DNA of 39,342 nucleotides. Source: Clostridiales bacterium. GTDB taxonomy: Bacteria; Bacillota; Clostridia; Oscillospirales; Oscillospiraceae. Numbering within the stretch: position 1 is the first letter of the stretch; every line of letters begins with the position of its first letter. Shown here piece by piece: positions 8,100 through 15,707 of this stretch. The translations under genes were made by a program, and so were the position numbers. Where the stretch lies: NCBI GenBank assembly GCA_020860385.1, contig JAJBUK010000017.1, positions 1 to 39,342 of the forward strand, given 5' to 3'. The notes under the pieces were generated by a model. That model did no database searches, was not told where the DNA came from, and saw nothing but the letters and a program-made list of their open reading frames with translations.

Positions 8100-9944
8100 T
8101 CAGGACGCCTCCTCAAACTGGCTGTTATACAGCTCCGCATAGAACCCGTTCTGCTTCAGCAGTTCCTCGTGGCTGCCCTGTTCCACAATGTCGCCGTCCC
8201 GCATGACCAGGATGAGGTCGGCGTTTTTGATGGTGGACAGGCGGTGGGCGATGACGAAGCTGGTGCGCTTGTCTGTCAGAGCGTCCATTGCCTGTTGGGT
8301 CAGCATTTCGGTCTTGGTGTCCACGCTGGAGGTGGCCTCATCCAAAATCAGCATGGGGCTGTTCTGAATCATGGCTCTGGCGATGGTCATCAGCTGTTTC
8401 TGCCCGGCGGAGATGGAGGTGTTGTCGGTCAGGACGGTGTCATAGCCCTTGGGCAGCGCCTGAATAAAGTTGTGGATGCCGCAGGCTTTGCACGCCTCAA
8501 TCATCTGCTCCTCTGTAGCGCCTTCGGTGTTGTAGAGCAGGTTCTCCCGAACCGTCCCCTCGAACAGCCATGTGTCCTGCAAGACCATGCCGAACTGACT
8601 GTGAACGTTGCTTCTGGGAATGTCGGTGGTGGGGACGCCGTCAATCAGAATCGTGCCGCCCGTCGGCTCAAAGAACCGCATCAGCAGGTTGACCATGGTG
8701 GTCTTGCCTGCGCCGGTGGGGCCGACGATGGCCACCTTCTGCCCCGGCTGCACCTTGACGCTGAAATCGTGGATGATTTCCTTCTCAGGGGCGTTGGGAT
8801 AGGCGAACTTCACATGGCGGAACTCTACCTCGCCGCGCACGTTGTCAATGCGCTGCACCTTGTCGGACTCGTCTTCCATCTCATCCTCGGCCAGGAACTC
8901 AAAGACACGCTCGGACGCGGCCGCGCAGGACTGCACCTGGGTCATGGCCTGAGAGATTTGCCGCAGGGGGGACTCAAACAGGCGGGTGTAAATCAGGAAG
9001 GCGGTGATGACGCCAAAAGTGATATTGCCCTCAATGATTTGCCAGGCGCCGACTACGCAGACCGCCACATAACCCAGGTTGCCGACGAAGGTCATCAGCG
9101 GCTGCATCAGGCCGGACAGGAACTGGGAGCGGAAGTTTGCGTCCTTGACCGCCTGGTTCATGGAGGAGAAGGTCTCCTTCACCTCGTCCTCAGCGTTCAG
9201 GATGCGGATGACGTCGTGACCTGCGTACATTTCCTCAATGTAGCCGTTCAGGGTGCCCAGGCTTTCCTGCCGGGCGGTGAAGTATTTCTGGGAGCGGCTC
9301 ATAATGACCACCATCAGCACCAGGCCAATGAGGGTGGACAGAACAGTGGTGGTTGCCAGTATCCAATCCGTGTAATACATCATAATCAGGCAGCCTACAA
9401 ACTGCGCAATGGCTGTGACCAGGTTGGACAGGCTGTTGGACATGGCCTGCCCGATCATGTCCACATCGTTGGTCATGCGGGAGAGCACGTCGCCTGCGGC
9501 GTTGCCGGAGAAGAATTTCAAGGGCAGACGGTTGATTTTGGTGTCAATGTCCCCACGGAGCCGCTTCGCGGTCCGCTGGGTCACGGTCTGCATGATGTAG
9601 TGCTGAACGAAATTGCAGACGGCGCTGGCCAGATAAATCCCCAGCAGCAGCAGCGCCACGTTTCGGACGCCGACCATGTCAATTTCGGTGGACAGTCCGT
9701 CGTAAATGTAGTCAGTCAGCCGACTGAGCTGGTCTGGGCCGATGATGGTAAAGACTGCGGCGACGGCTGCCAGCACCAGCGCCAGGGCGATGATGCCCGC
9801 CTGACTTCTGCAATAAGAGAGCAGGCTCAGCAACGCACCCTTTGTGTCCTTTGCTTTTCCGCCGCCTCTGCCGCCCATGGGGCCGCGGCCCATCGGGCCT
9901 CTTCTCATAGGTGCAGCAGTTCTGGTTTGATTGGTTTCTGCCAT
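8100..9944 (-). CDS. ABC exporter half-transporter, subunit 2 (catalytically competent Walker B)
   Basis: This 614-residue protein joins a six-helix membrane domain (about 30-340) to a nucleotide-binding domain (about 370-600). It begins with a Gly/Arg-rich cytoplasmic tail (MRRGPMGRGPMGGRGG). ATP site: GPTGAGKTT (Walker A), signature ISAGQ instead of LSGGQ, LILDEATSSVD (Walker B with catalytic Glu) and the switch His in IAHRLS. The partner gene upstream has a degenerate Walker B, so the two form an asymmetric heterodimer like LmrCD, BmrCD or TM287/288. The start has AAGGAGGTG nine bases upstream and lies 15 bases after the partner's stop. Such pairs export drugs or lipids. The shared operators with a lipid-glycan operon favour a lipid or glycolipid cargo (inference). 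Confidence 0.9.
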   Translation of the reverse strand: MAETNQTRTAAPMRRGPMGRGPMGGRGGGKAKDTKGALLSLLSYCRSQAGIIALALVLAAVAAVFTIIGPDQLSRLTDYIYDGLSTEIDMVGVRNVALLLLGIYLASAVCNFVQHYIMQTVTQRTAKRLRGDIDTKINRLPLKFFSGNAAGDVLSRMTNDVDMIGQAMSNSLSNLVTAIAQFVGCLIMMYYTDWILATTTVLSTLIGLVLMVVIMSRSQKYFTARQESLGTLNGYIEEMYAGHDVIRILNAEDEVKETFSSMNQAVKDANFRSQFLSGLMQPLMTFVGNLGYVAVCVVGAWQIIEGNITFGVITAFLIYTRLFESPLRQISQAMTQVQSCAAASERVFEFLAEDEMEDESDKVQRIDNVRGEVEFRHVKFAYPNAPEKEIIHDFSVKVQPGQKVAIVGPTGAGKTTMVNLLMRFFEPTGGTILIDGVPTTDIPRSNVHSQFGMVLQDTWLFEGTVRENLLYNTEGATEEQMIEACKACGIHNFIQALPKGYDTVLTDNTSISAGQKQLMTIARAMIQNSPMLILDEATSSVDTKTEMLTQQAMDALTDKRTSFVIAHRLSTIKNADLILVMRDGDIVEQGSHEELLKQNGFYAELYNSQFEEAS

Positions 9945-9959
9945 AATAGACGCACCTCC

Positions 9960-11756
9960 TTATGCGTTCGCCGCAAGCTCTTCTGAGGAGAGCTGCGACA
10001 GGGCGATTTGCTGGTAGACAGAACAGTTCTGCATCAGTTCTTCATGGGTGCCGATTCCGGCGACAGCGCCGTTATCCAGCACCACAATTTTGTCCGCGTT
10101 GCGGATGGTGCCAATGCGCTGCGCCACGATGAGGCAGGTCGTCCCCTGCAAATCGGTCTTGATTCTCTGCCGCAAAATGCGGTCGGTCTTATAGTCCAGC
10201 GCGGAGAAAGAGTCGTCGAAAATCAGAATTTCCGGCTTTCTGGCAATCGCTCTTGCAATCGACAGCCGCTGCTTCTGGCCGCCGGAGACGTTGGAGCCGC
10301 TCTGGGCGATCCAACTGTTCTTCCCGTCCTCCATGGTGCTGACAAACTCCGTCGCCTGGGCAATGTCCAGGGCGTCGTCCACATCTGCGTCGGTCAACGC
10401 GTGGCCGCTCTTACCAAAGGCGACGTTGCCCTCCACGGTGTTGGCAAACAGGGTCGCCTTCTGGGGGATATAGCCGATTTTGTCGTAGAGCGTTTCAAAG
10501 TCGTAACTGGAAACATCCTTGCCGTCCAGCAGAACGGTTCCGTCCGTTACGTCATAGAGCCTGGCGACAAGCCCTGCAAGGGTGGATTTGCCGGAACCGG
10601 TCGCACCAATAAAGGCCACGGTTTCGCCCTTCTTGGCCGAGAAGGAGATGTGCTTCAGGCAATCCTCGGAGGCGTCCGGGTAGCGGAAGGATACATCCCG
10701 GAATTCGATGCTTCCGGTTTCCTCAGAGGTTGTTTCCGTCCCCTCCTGCACGGCGATGTCGCAGTCGATGACCTCATTGATACGGTTTGCAGACACTTGC
10801 GCACGGGGCAGCATCATGAAAATCATCAGCAGCATGACGAAAGACATGATGACATACAGGGCGTAGGAGCTGAACGAAACGACCTCGCCCAGCATGACCG
10901 ACCGCTCAGAGACGGACGCCATAATCGCTTCTGCTGTACCGTCCAGCGGCACATTGATGGCGTTGATGAGCCAGGCACCCACATAATAGATGGCTACGCT
11001 CACGCCGCTCTGTACGAACATCATAATAGGGGAGAGCACTGCCATCCCTCTGCCGGTAAACAACTGGGTCCGCATCAGGTTGTCATTGGCCGTTTCAAAT
11101 TTATCCTCCTGGTACTGCTCCGCGTTGAAAGCCCGAACGACCCGGATGCCGCTCAGATTTTCGTCTGTGAGCCGGTTCACGTCGTCGATTTGCCGCTGGA
11201 CAATGCGGAACTTGGGAATCATAATCGCCAGCAGGATGATCATAGCGCCCACCACAATGACCACGGCAGCGGCCACCACGGCGGAAAGCTGCCAGCTCTT
11301 GCCGACGATTTTAATGATGGCCCAAATCGCCATGATGGGGGCGCGGAGCATCATCTGAAGCCCCATTGCGATGATCATCTGAATCTGGGTGATGTCGTTG
11401 GTGGTACGGGTGATCAGGCTGGCGGTGGAAAACTTCTTGATTTCACCGCTGCCCATGGCCGCCACCTTGTTGAACAGCTTTGCCCGGACATCAAAGGAGA
11501 AGTCCGCCGCAATCATGGCTGCCAGATAGCCGACCACCACCGTCAACAGGGCGCTGCACAGGGCGCACCCCAGCATATTCCTGCCGGCCACAAAGTATTG
11601 CGACAGCTCTGTGACCTCGCTGCTGATAAGCACTGTGATTTCCGCCGTGTAATCTGGCAGACGCAAATCAAAATAGACCTGACCGCAGACCAGCAGCACG
11701 CATAGTAGCGCCAGCCACCGGTCCTTGGTTTTCATATTACTGAAAATATGAAACAT
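9960..11756 (-). CDS. ABC exporter half-transporter, subunit 1 (degenerate Walker B)
   Basis: The 598-residue product starts at an ATG seven bases after AGGAGG; an ATG 18 bases further upstream overlaps that ribosome site and is less likely. Order: six-helix exporter domain (about 15-330), then an ATPase domain with GATGSGKST (Walker A), VSGGQ signature and LIFDDSFSALD, in which Asp replaces the catalytic Glu of Walker B. The switch His position reads IVAQRIG, with Gln instead of His. Both changes are typical of the non-hydrolysing site in heterodimeric exporters and complement subunit 2. It is the first gene of the minus-strand operon. Two promoter copies flanked by TetR-type operators lie upstream, so expression is probably derepressed by the TetR ligand. 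Confidence 0.9.
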   Translation of the reverse strand: MFHIFSNMKTKDRWLALLCVLLVCGQVYFDLRLPDYTAEITVLISSEVTELSQYFVAGRNMLGCALCSALLTVVVGYLAAMIAADFSFDVRAKLFNKVAAMGSGEIKKFSTASLITRTTNDITQIQMIIAMGLQMMLRAPIMAIWAIIKIVGKSWQLSAVVAAAVVIVVGAMIILLAIMIPKFRIVQRQIDDVNRLTDENLSGIRVVRAFNAEQYQEDKFETANDNLMRTQLFTGRGMAVLSPIMMFVQSGVSVAIYYVGAWLINAINVPLDGTAEAIMASVSERSVMLGEVVSFSSYALYVIMSFVMLLMIFMMLPRAQVSANRINEVIDCDIAVQEGTETTSEETGSIEFRDVSFRYPDASEDCLKHISFSAKKGETVAFIGATGSGKSTLAGLVARLYDVTDGTVLLDGKDVSSYDFETLYDKIGYIPQKATLFANTVEGNVAFGKSGHALTDADVDDALDIAQATEFVSTMEDGKNSWIAQSGSNVSGGQKQRLSIARAIARKPEILIFDDSFSALDYKTDRILRQRIKTDLQGTTCLIVAQRIGTIRNADKIVVLDNGAVAGIGTHEELMQNCSVYQQIALSQLSSEELAANA

Positions 11757-11814
11757 TGAAATTCCTCCTGTCATGGAATGGATGGGTTGAATGAATCCGT
11801 TTGGATTCGCTTCG

Positions 11815-11885
11815 CGACATTTGTCGTATTGTCACTCTACCACACTTTCTGCTAATTATCAAGCGTCAAATTACAACATATGTCG
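11815..11885 (-). promoter_or_regulatory. Operator-promoter-operator module, copy 1 (ABC exporter)
   Basis: Operator CGACATTTGTCG lies at 11815-11826 and CAACATATGTCG at 11874-11885. Between them, reading toward the ABC genes, a -35 TTAGCA (11850-11855) and -10 GACAAT (11828-11833) are 16 bases apart. The operator next to the -10 covers the expected transcription start. The whole 71-base block is repeated at 11968-12038. Confidence 0.7.
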
Positions 11886-11967
11886 CACGATAAAGCACTT
11901 TGCATTTCGGTAAAAGAGGCTGATAAAAGCATTTTTTTGCGGCTTGCAACCCAGAAAAAACTTTCCG

Positions 11968-12038
11968 CGACATCTGTTGTATTATCACTCTACCACACTC
12001 TCTGCTAATTATCAAGCAACAATTTGCAACAAATGTCG
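11968..12038 (-). promoter_or_regulatory. Operator-promoter-operator module, copy 2 (ABC exporter)
   Basis: Operators CGACATCTGTTG (11968-11979) and CAACAAATGTCG (12027-12038) flank -35 TTAGCA (12003-12008) and -10 GATAAT (11981-11986), spacing 16, directed at the ABC genes. Aligned by eye, 62 of 71 positions agree with copy 1, including an unbroken TCACTCTACCACACT core. The -10 here is closer to consensus than in copy 1. Confidence 0.7.
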
Positions 12039-12055
12039 CACTCAACTTTTTTTAC

Positions 12056-12084
12056 TTGCCTCTTGGCGACATCTGTTGTATAAT
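12056..12084 (+). promoter_or_regulatory. Autoregulated promoter of the TetR gene
   Basis: A -35 TTGCCT (12056-12061) and perfect -10 TATAAT (12079-12084) are 17 bases apart. The operator CGACATCTGTTG at 12067-12078 fills the spacer, so a bound repressor would block RNA polymerase. This is the normal arrangement for a self-repressing TetR. Confidence 0.8.
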
Positions 12085-12144
12085 TATGATTGAAATGGAA
12101 CCGCAGACTCGTTATAAAAACAGGTTCAGGGGGTGTACACATTT

Positions 12145-12705
12145 ATGAGAAAACAGCCGGAAGTCACTGATGCGACAAGGGAAGCCTTTATCGATGCATT
12201 TTTTCAATTAGCAAAGGGGAAAAGTATCAACCGAATCACCATTCGGGAAATCACTTCTCTTGCCGGATACAACCGCACGACCTTCTACCGCTACTTTGAG
12301 GATGTCTATGCGCTGATGGAATATGCAGAAGATGGAATCCTGCAAGGTGTAAACAATGCGCTGAAGGCGTGCGGCGCAGAGCAATTCCCCAGCGATAGTA
12401 AATTCTTTGAAGTGGTCATCAACTGTTTTCAGCAAAACAAAGAGCGCGTTGCTATCCTGGTGTCTGAACAGAACCGCTCCCATTTTCTGCGGAAAATCAA
12501 GGAAAACATCACGAATCATATGAACCAGGAGCATGACGTAACACCCAAAAAGCGCATCATCATGGACATTTATTTTTATGGTATTTTTCACGCCATATCG
12601 AGCAACCTGCAAAGCAAGGATGCGCTGTCGGATGAAGACCTGCTGGACGTTATCAAGACCATGTTCAACAACTGGTATCTGCCTGAAATGACACAGGAAG
12701 TTTGA
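12145..12705 (+). CDS. TetR/AcrR-family transcriptional repressor
   Basis: The ATG at 12145 is taken as start because CAGGGGG lies 12 bases upstream; an in-frame GTG at 12133 directly abuts that site. The 186-residue product has the N-terminal helix-turn-helix ITIREITSLAGYNRTTFYRYF (about 32-52), with the TTFYRYF recognition end typical of TetR proteins. An all-helical ligand and dimer domain follows, of the kind with a late YFYGIF helix. It is divergent from the ABC exporter and lies between seven copies of one 12-bp palindrome. It probably represses itself, the exporter and the downstream glycosyltransferase operon. The inducer is unknown; a lipid or membrane-active compound is plausible. 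Confidence 0.9.
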   Translation: MRKQPEVTDATREAFIDAFFQLAKGKSINRITIREITSLAGYNRTTFYRYFEDVYALMEYAEDGILQGVNNALKACGAEQFPSDSKFFEVVINCFQQNKERVAILVSEQNRSHFLRKIKENITNHMNQEHDVTPKKRIIMDIYFYGIFHAISSNLQSKDALSDEDLLDVIKTMFNNWYLPEMTQEV

Positions 12706-12716
12706 CTTCCCAATTT

Positions 12717-12749
12717 GCGAGGCCACCTCCGAGGAGGGTTTGGCCTCGC
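12717..12749 (+). terminator. Intrinsic terminator of the TetR gene
   Basis: GCGAGGCCA pairs with TGGCCTCGC, with an inner CCTCC/GGAGG pairing, followed by TGTATTTTTT. It separates the TetR transcript from the operator-bearing promoter of the next operon. Confidence 0.9.
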
Positions 12750-12809
12750 TGTATTTTTTGCGATGCGTCTGACGCGCCCATCCCGGTACAGTCAGCAGCT
12801 GCCGTTTTG

Positions 12810-12882
12810 CGACACTTGTTGAATTTTGTCCATTGATAAACGCCTGCTCAAGGGGTATAATGACAACGTGCAATATATGTCG
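12810..12882 (+). promoter_or_regulatory. TetR-type operators flanking a near-consensus promoter (GT8 operon)
   Basis: -35 TTGATA (12833-12838) and -10 TATAAT (12856-12861) with a 17-base spacer lie between CGACACTTGTTG (12810-12821) and CAATATATGTCG (12871-12882). Both palindromes match those at the TetR and ABC promoters, so this operon is very probably in the same regulon. The second site overlaps the expected transcript start near 12868. Confidence 0.8.
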
Positions 12883-12943
12883 CACGGAAAATTGCTCCGG
12901 CCGGGAATATGGCACCTGTGGAGCGGGCAGAGGGTATATAGCC

Positions 12944-13825
12944 ATGATGGAACACAATAACCAACCGGAAAACGGCGTCAACATCCTGTATTGCGGGGAC
13001 CGGAATATAGAGGACGGATTGATTCTGTCCGTTCTGTCGCTGCTCAGACATACGGCGGAGCCGCTGCATATCTTCGTGATGACGATGGAGCTGACCGTGG
13101 GAGAGCGGCAAATTCTACCCGTCACCCAGGGTACCGTCCAGTACCTGGATTCCTATGTCAAGCGGCAGAACAGAAGCAGTACCGTTACACGGATTGACGC
13201 GACCAACCTCTTCCAGGCGGAGCCGCCTACGGCTAATTTGGAGACTCGGTTCACACCCTGCTGTATGCTGCGGCTGTTTGCCGACGAAGTGCCGGAGCTG
13301 CCGGAGCGCATTCTGTACCTGGACAATGATGTGCTGTGCCGGGGAGATTACGGCGCGTTTTATCACCAGGACATGGAGGGGTGCGAGCTGGCAGGCGTGC
13401 TGGACTATTATGGGAAGTGGGTCTTCCGAAACCGACTGTTCCATATGGACTACGTCAACTCCGGCGTGCTGCTGCTGAACCTGGGGCGCATCCGGGAGAC
13501 CGGTCTGTTTGCCCAGTGCCGGGCCATGTGCCGTGACAGGCGGATGTTCATGCCGGATCAGTCTGCCATCAACAAACTGGCCCAGTCCAAGAAACAATGT
13601 GGGCGGGTCTATAACGAGCAGCGCAAGCTGCATAAAGACACGGTCTTTCAGCATTTCACCACCAGCTTCCGCTTTTTCCCCTGGCTGCACACCCTGACGG
13701 TGAAGCCCTGGCAAATCCAGCAGGTGCATGAAAAGCTGAAACTGCATGAATACGATGACATTTTCCAGGAGTATACTGATGTCACCACCGCCAGAAAGGG
13801 GCAAAGCCCCGGAAGTACCCCTTGA
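12944..13825 (+). CDS. GT8-family glycosyltransferase 1
   Basis: The start is set at the ATG at 12944, nine bases after AGAGGG and downstream of the promoter; longer reading frames would begin inside the -35 box. The 293-residue product begins with the nucleotide-sugar strand NILYCGDRNIEDGLILSVLSLL and carries the metal-binding DxD in RILYLDNDVLCRG, then DYVNSGVLLLNL and PDQSAINKLAQ. All are landmarks of retaining GT8 enzymes such as lipopolysaccharide galactosyltransferases and glycogenin. It has no membrane segment and so works in the cytoplasm, probably at the membrane surface. Donor and acceptor are unknown. The context (a second GT8, PlsC, a vinyl-ether lipid enzyme, a lipid-type exporter) suggests a lipid acceptor. 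Confidence 0.85.
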   Translation: MMEHNNQPENGVNILYCGDRNIEDGLILSVLSLLRHTAEPLHIFVMTMELTVGERQILPVTQGTVQYLDSYVKRQNRSSTVTRIDATNLFQAEPPTANLETRFTPCCMLRLFADEVPELPERILYLDNDVLCRGDYGAFYHQDMEGCELAGVLDYYGKWVFRNRLFHMDYVNSGVLLLNLGRIRETGLFAQCRAMCRDRRMFMPDQSAINKLAQSKKQCGRVYNEQRKLHKDTVFQHFTTSFRFFPWLHTLTVKPWQIQQVHEKLKLHEYDDIFQEYTDVTTARKGQSPGSTP

Positions 13826-13848
13826 GGGTAAATGAAAGGATGCTCACA

Positions 13849-14817
13849 ATGAAACAGGATAAAATACCGATTTTTTTCACCGTAGACGAAAGTTATGCCC
13901 CCTATCTGGACTGCGCAATTCGCTCCATGATGGAAAATGCATCCAAGTCCCACACTTATGAAATCATCGTCCTCCATGAGGATTTGACCGAGGAGAGCCA
14001 AAAGAAACTCTCCGCCGATGTAAAGCCCCCCTTCCAGATACGGTTCCTTCCCATGAAAGATAAACTGGCAGGCATCACAGACCGGGCCGAGAATAGATTG
14101 CGGTGCGATTACTTTACACTGACGATCTATTTTCGGCTCTTTATTGCCGACCTGTTTCCTGAGTACGACAAGGGGGTTTATCTGGACAGCGACATTGTGG
14201 TGCCGGGTGACATCTCCCAACTCTACCAGACCGAACTGGGGGATAACATCATCGCCGCCTGCGCCGACCGCTCCATCGCCCCGGTGCCCGAGCTGGTAGA
14301 GTATGTGGAGGATGCCGTGGGAGTCCCCATCGACCAGTATATCAACTCCGGCATCTTGGTGATGAACCTGAAGAAAATGCGGGAGGTAGGCTTCTCCAGC
14401 CACTTCCTTCACCTGCTCCAAACCTATCACTTTGACTGCCTCGCTCCGGATCAGGACTATTTTAACGCCATGTGTAGCGGCAGCATCGTCTACTTGGACG
14501 AGTGCTGGGACGCTATGCCGCCAGAGGGCGGGGGAACGGGTGCGACATTGGAGCATCCCAACCTGATTCACTACAACCTGTTCCAGAAGCCCTGGTGCTA
14601 TGACGATATCCCCTATGAAGAGTATTTCTGGCGCTACGCAAAGGCTTCCCCCTTCTATGAGGACATCGTGCGCCATAAGGAGACTTATTCAGAGGAGCAG
14701 AAGCTGTCTGACCACACCTGCCTGGGCAACATGGTGCGCAAGGGGCCGGAAGTGTGCAAACAGCCCATCACCTTCCGCAAAATGGGAGAAAAAGGGGAGA
14801 AAATTCGTGTATGTTAA
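13849..14817 (+). CDS. GT8-family glycosyltransferase 2
   Basis: Of several in-frame starts, the ATG at 13849 is chosen because AAAGGA lies eight bases upstream. The product has 322 residues: IPIFFTVDESYAPYLDCAIRSMMEN at the N-terminus, YDKGVYLDSDIVVPGDI (DxD metal site), DQYINSGILVMNLKKMR, APDQDYFNAMC and a late HPNLIHYNLFQKPW. This is a complete GT8 set with the C-terminal His motif. It starts about 23 bases after GT8-1 stops and ends overlapping the PlsC start, so the four genes form one transcript. A two-sugar addition by the pair is plausible, but not shown by the sequence. Confidence 0.9.
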   Translation: MKQDKIPIFFTVDESYAPYLDCAIRSMMENASKSHTYEIIVLHEDLTEESQKKLSADVKPPFQIRFLPMKDKLAGITDRAENRLRCDYFTLTIYFRLFIADLFPEYDKGVYLDSDIVVPGDISQLYQTELGDNIIAACADRSIAPVPELVEYVEDAVGVPIDQYINSGILVMNLKKMREVGFSSHFLHLLQTYHFDCLAPDQDYFNAMCSGSIVYLDECWDAMPPEGGGTGATLEHPNLIHYNLFQKPWCYDDIPYEEYFWRYAKASPFYEDIVRHKETYSEEQKLSDHTCLGNMVRKGPEVCKQPITFRKMGEKGEKIRVC

Positions 14818-15683
14818 TCGGAGGAGACAAAGCGCAAGTAGTAGCCAACATGCGTGCTGCCGCCGAGCGGGGAGACCTGAACTGTAAGGTAGAGGTGGAC
14901 GACCCCGCCCTGCCCAGGGAGGAGCAGGAGGCCATCACCCGGCATTTTCTGGACAACTACAAAACCTTCGGATACCGGTTCTGCAACGTCTGCGCCCGGG
15001 CGCTGACAGACACTGCCACCAGGTTTTTGAATCGAGACACCAAAATTGAGGGGCTGGAGAACCTTGCCGAGGTTCACGGCGGAGTCATCGTGACCAGCAA
15101 TCACTTTAGCCCCCTGGACAACACAGCCGTGCGTTACGCCATCAACAAAGCGGGCTATTGGCGGCTTTTCATGGTCAGCCAGGAGACGAACCTGGCCATG
15201 AAGGGGTGGATTGGCTTTCTGATGAACCATGAGGATATTATCCCCCTGTCAGGCAGCACCACCTATCTCCGCAAGTACTTCGGCCCCATGCTTCACGAGC
15301 AGCTGGAACAGGGACACGCCGTGCTGATTTACCCGGAGCAGGAGATGTGGTTCCATTATCGGAAGCCGCGGCCGCCCAAGCGGGGGGCATACTATTACGC
15401 CGCCGTCAACCGTGTCCCCATCGTCTCCTGCTTTGTGGAGATTCGGGATTTGCCGGGGCAGGAGAACGACCAGTTCCACAAGACCCGGTATGTCATGCAC
15501 ATCCTCCCGCCCATCTACCCAGACCCGGCAAAAAGCGACCGGGAGAACAGCGAGGAAATGATGGCGCAGGATTACCGGCAGAAGGTGGCCGCCTATGAGC
15601 AAGCCTACGGAGAGAAGCTGACCTATGACTTTGACGAGAGCGACATTGCCGGCTGGATTCCGCAGCCGCCGCAGGGCGACTGA
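14811..15683 (+). CDS. PlsC-like 1-acylglycerol-3-phosphate acyltransferase
   Basis: ATG at 14811 overlaps the GT8-2 stop by seven bases and has AAAGGGGAGA upstream. The 290-residue protein shows the acyltransferase motifs: catalytic HX4D in VTSNHFSPLDN and the glycerol-phosphate block in AVLIYPEQEMWFHYRKPRPPKRGA (an unusual PEQEMW where PEGTRS is typical), then VNRVPIVSCFVEI. There is no clear transmembrane helix. It would transfer a fatty acyl chain to lysophosphatidate or a related acceptor. Lying between glycosyltransferases and a plasmalogen-synthase-like enzyme, it fits a dedicated lipid assembly operon. The altered block III suggests a non-standard acceptor (inference). Confidence 0.85.
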   Translation: MLIGGDKAQVVANMRAAAERGDLNCKVEVDDPALPREEQEAITRHFLDNYKTFGYRFCNVCARALTDTATRFLNRDTKIEGLENLAEVHGGVIVTSNHFSPLDNTAVRYAINKAGYWRLFMVSQETNLAMKGWIGFLMNHEDIIPLSGSTTYLRKYFGPMLHEQLEQGHAVLIYPEQEMWFHYRKPRPPKRGAYYYAAVNRVPIVSCFVEIRDLPGQENDQFHKTRYVMHILPPIYPDPAKSDRENSEEMMAQDYRQKVAAYEQAYGEKLTYDFDESDIAGWIPQPPQGD

Positions 15684-15707
15684 CCCGCACAGAAAGGAAG
15701 TATCGTT

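Noticed and set aside
7950-11705. Very long plus-strand open frames (565 and 678 codons) opposite the ABC exporter genes
   Set aside because: They are antisense to two proteins with complete ATPase motifs, have no ribosome sites, and are rich in His/Gly/Gln as expected from reading GC-rich coding DNA backwards.
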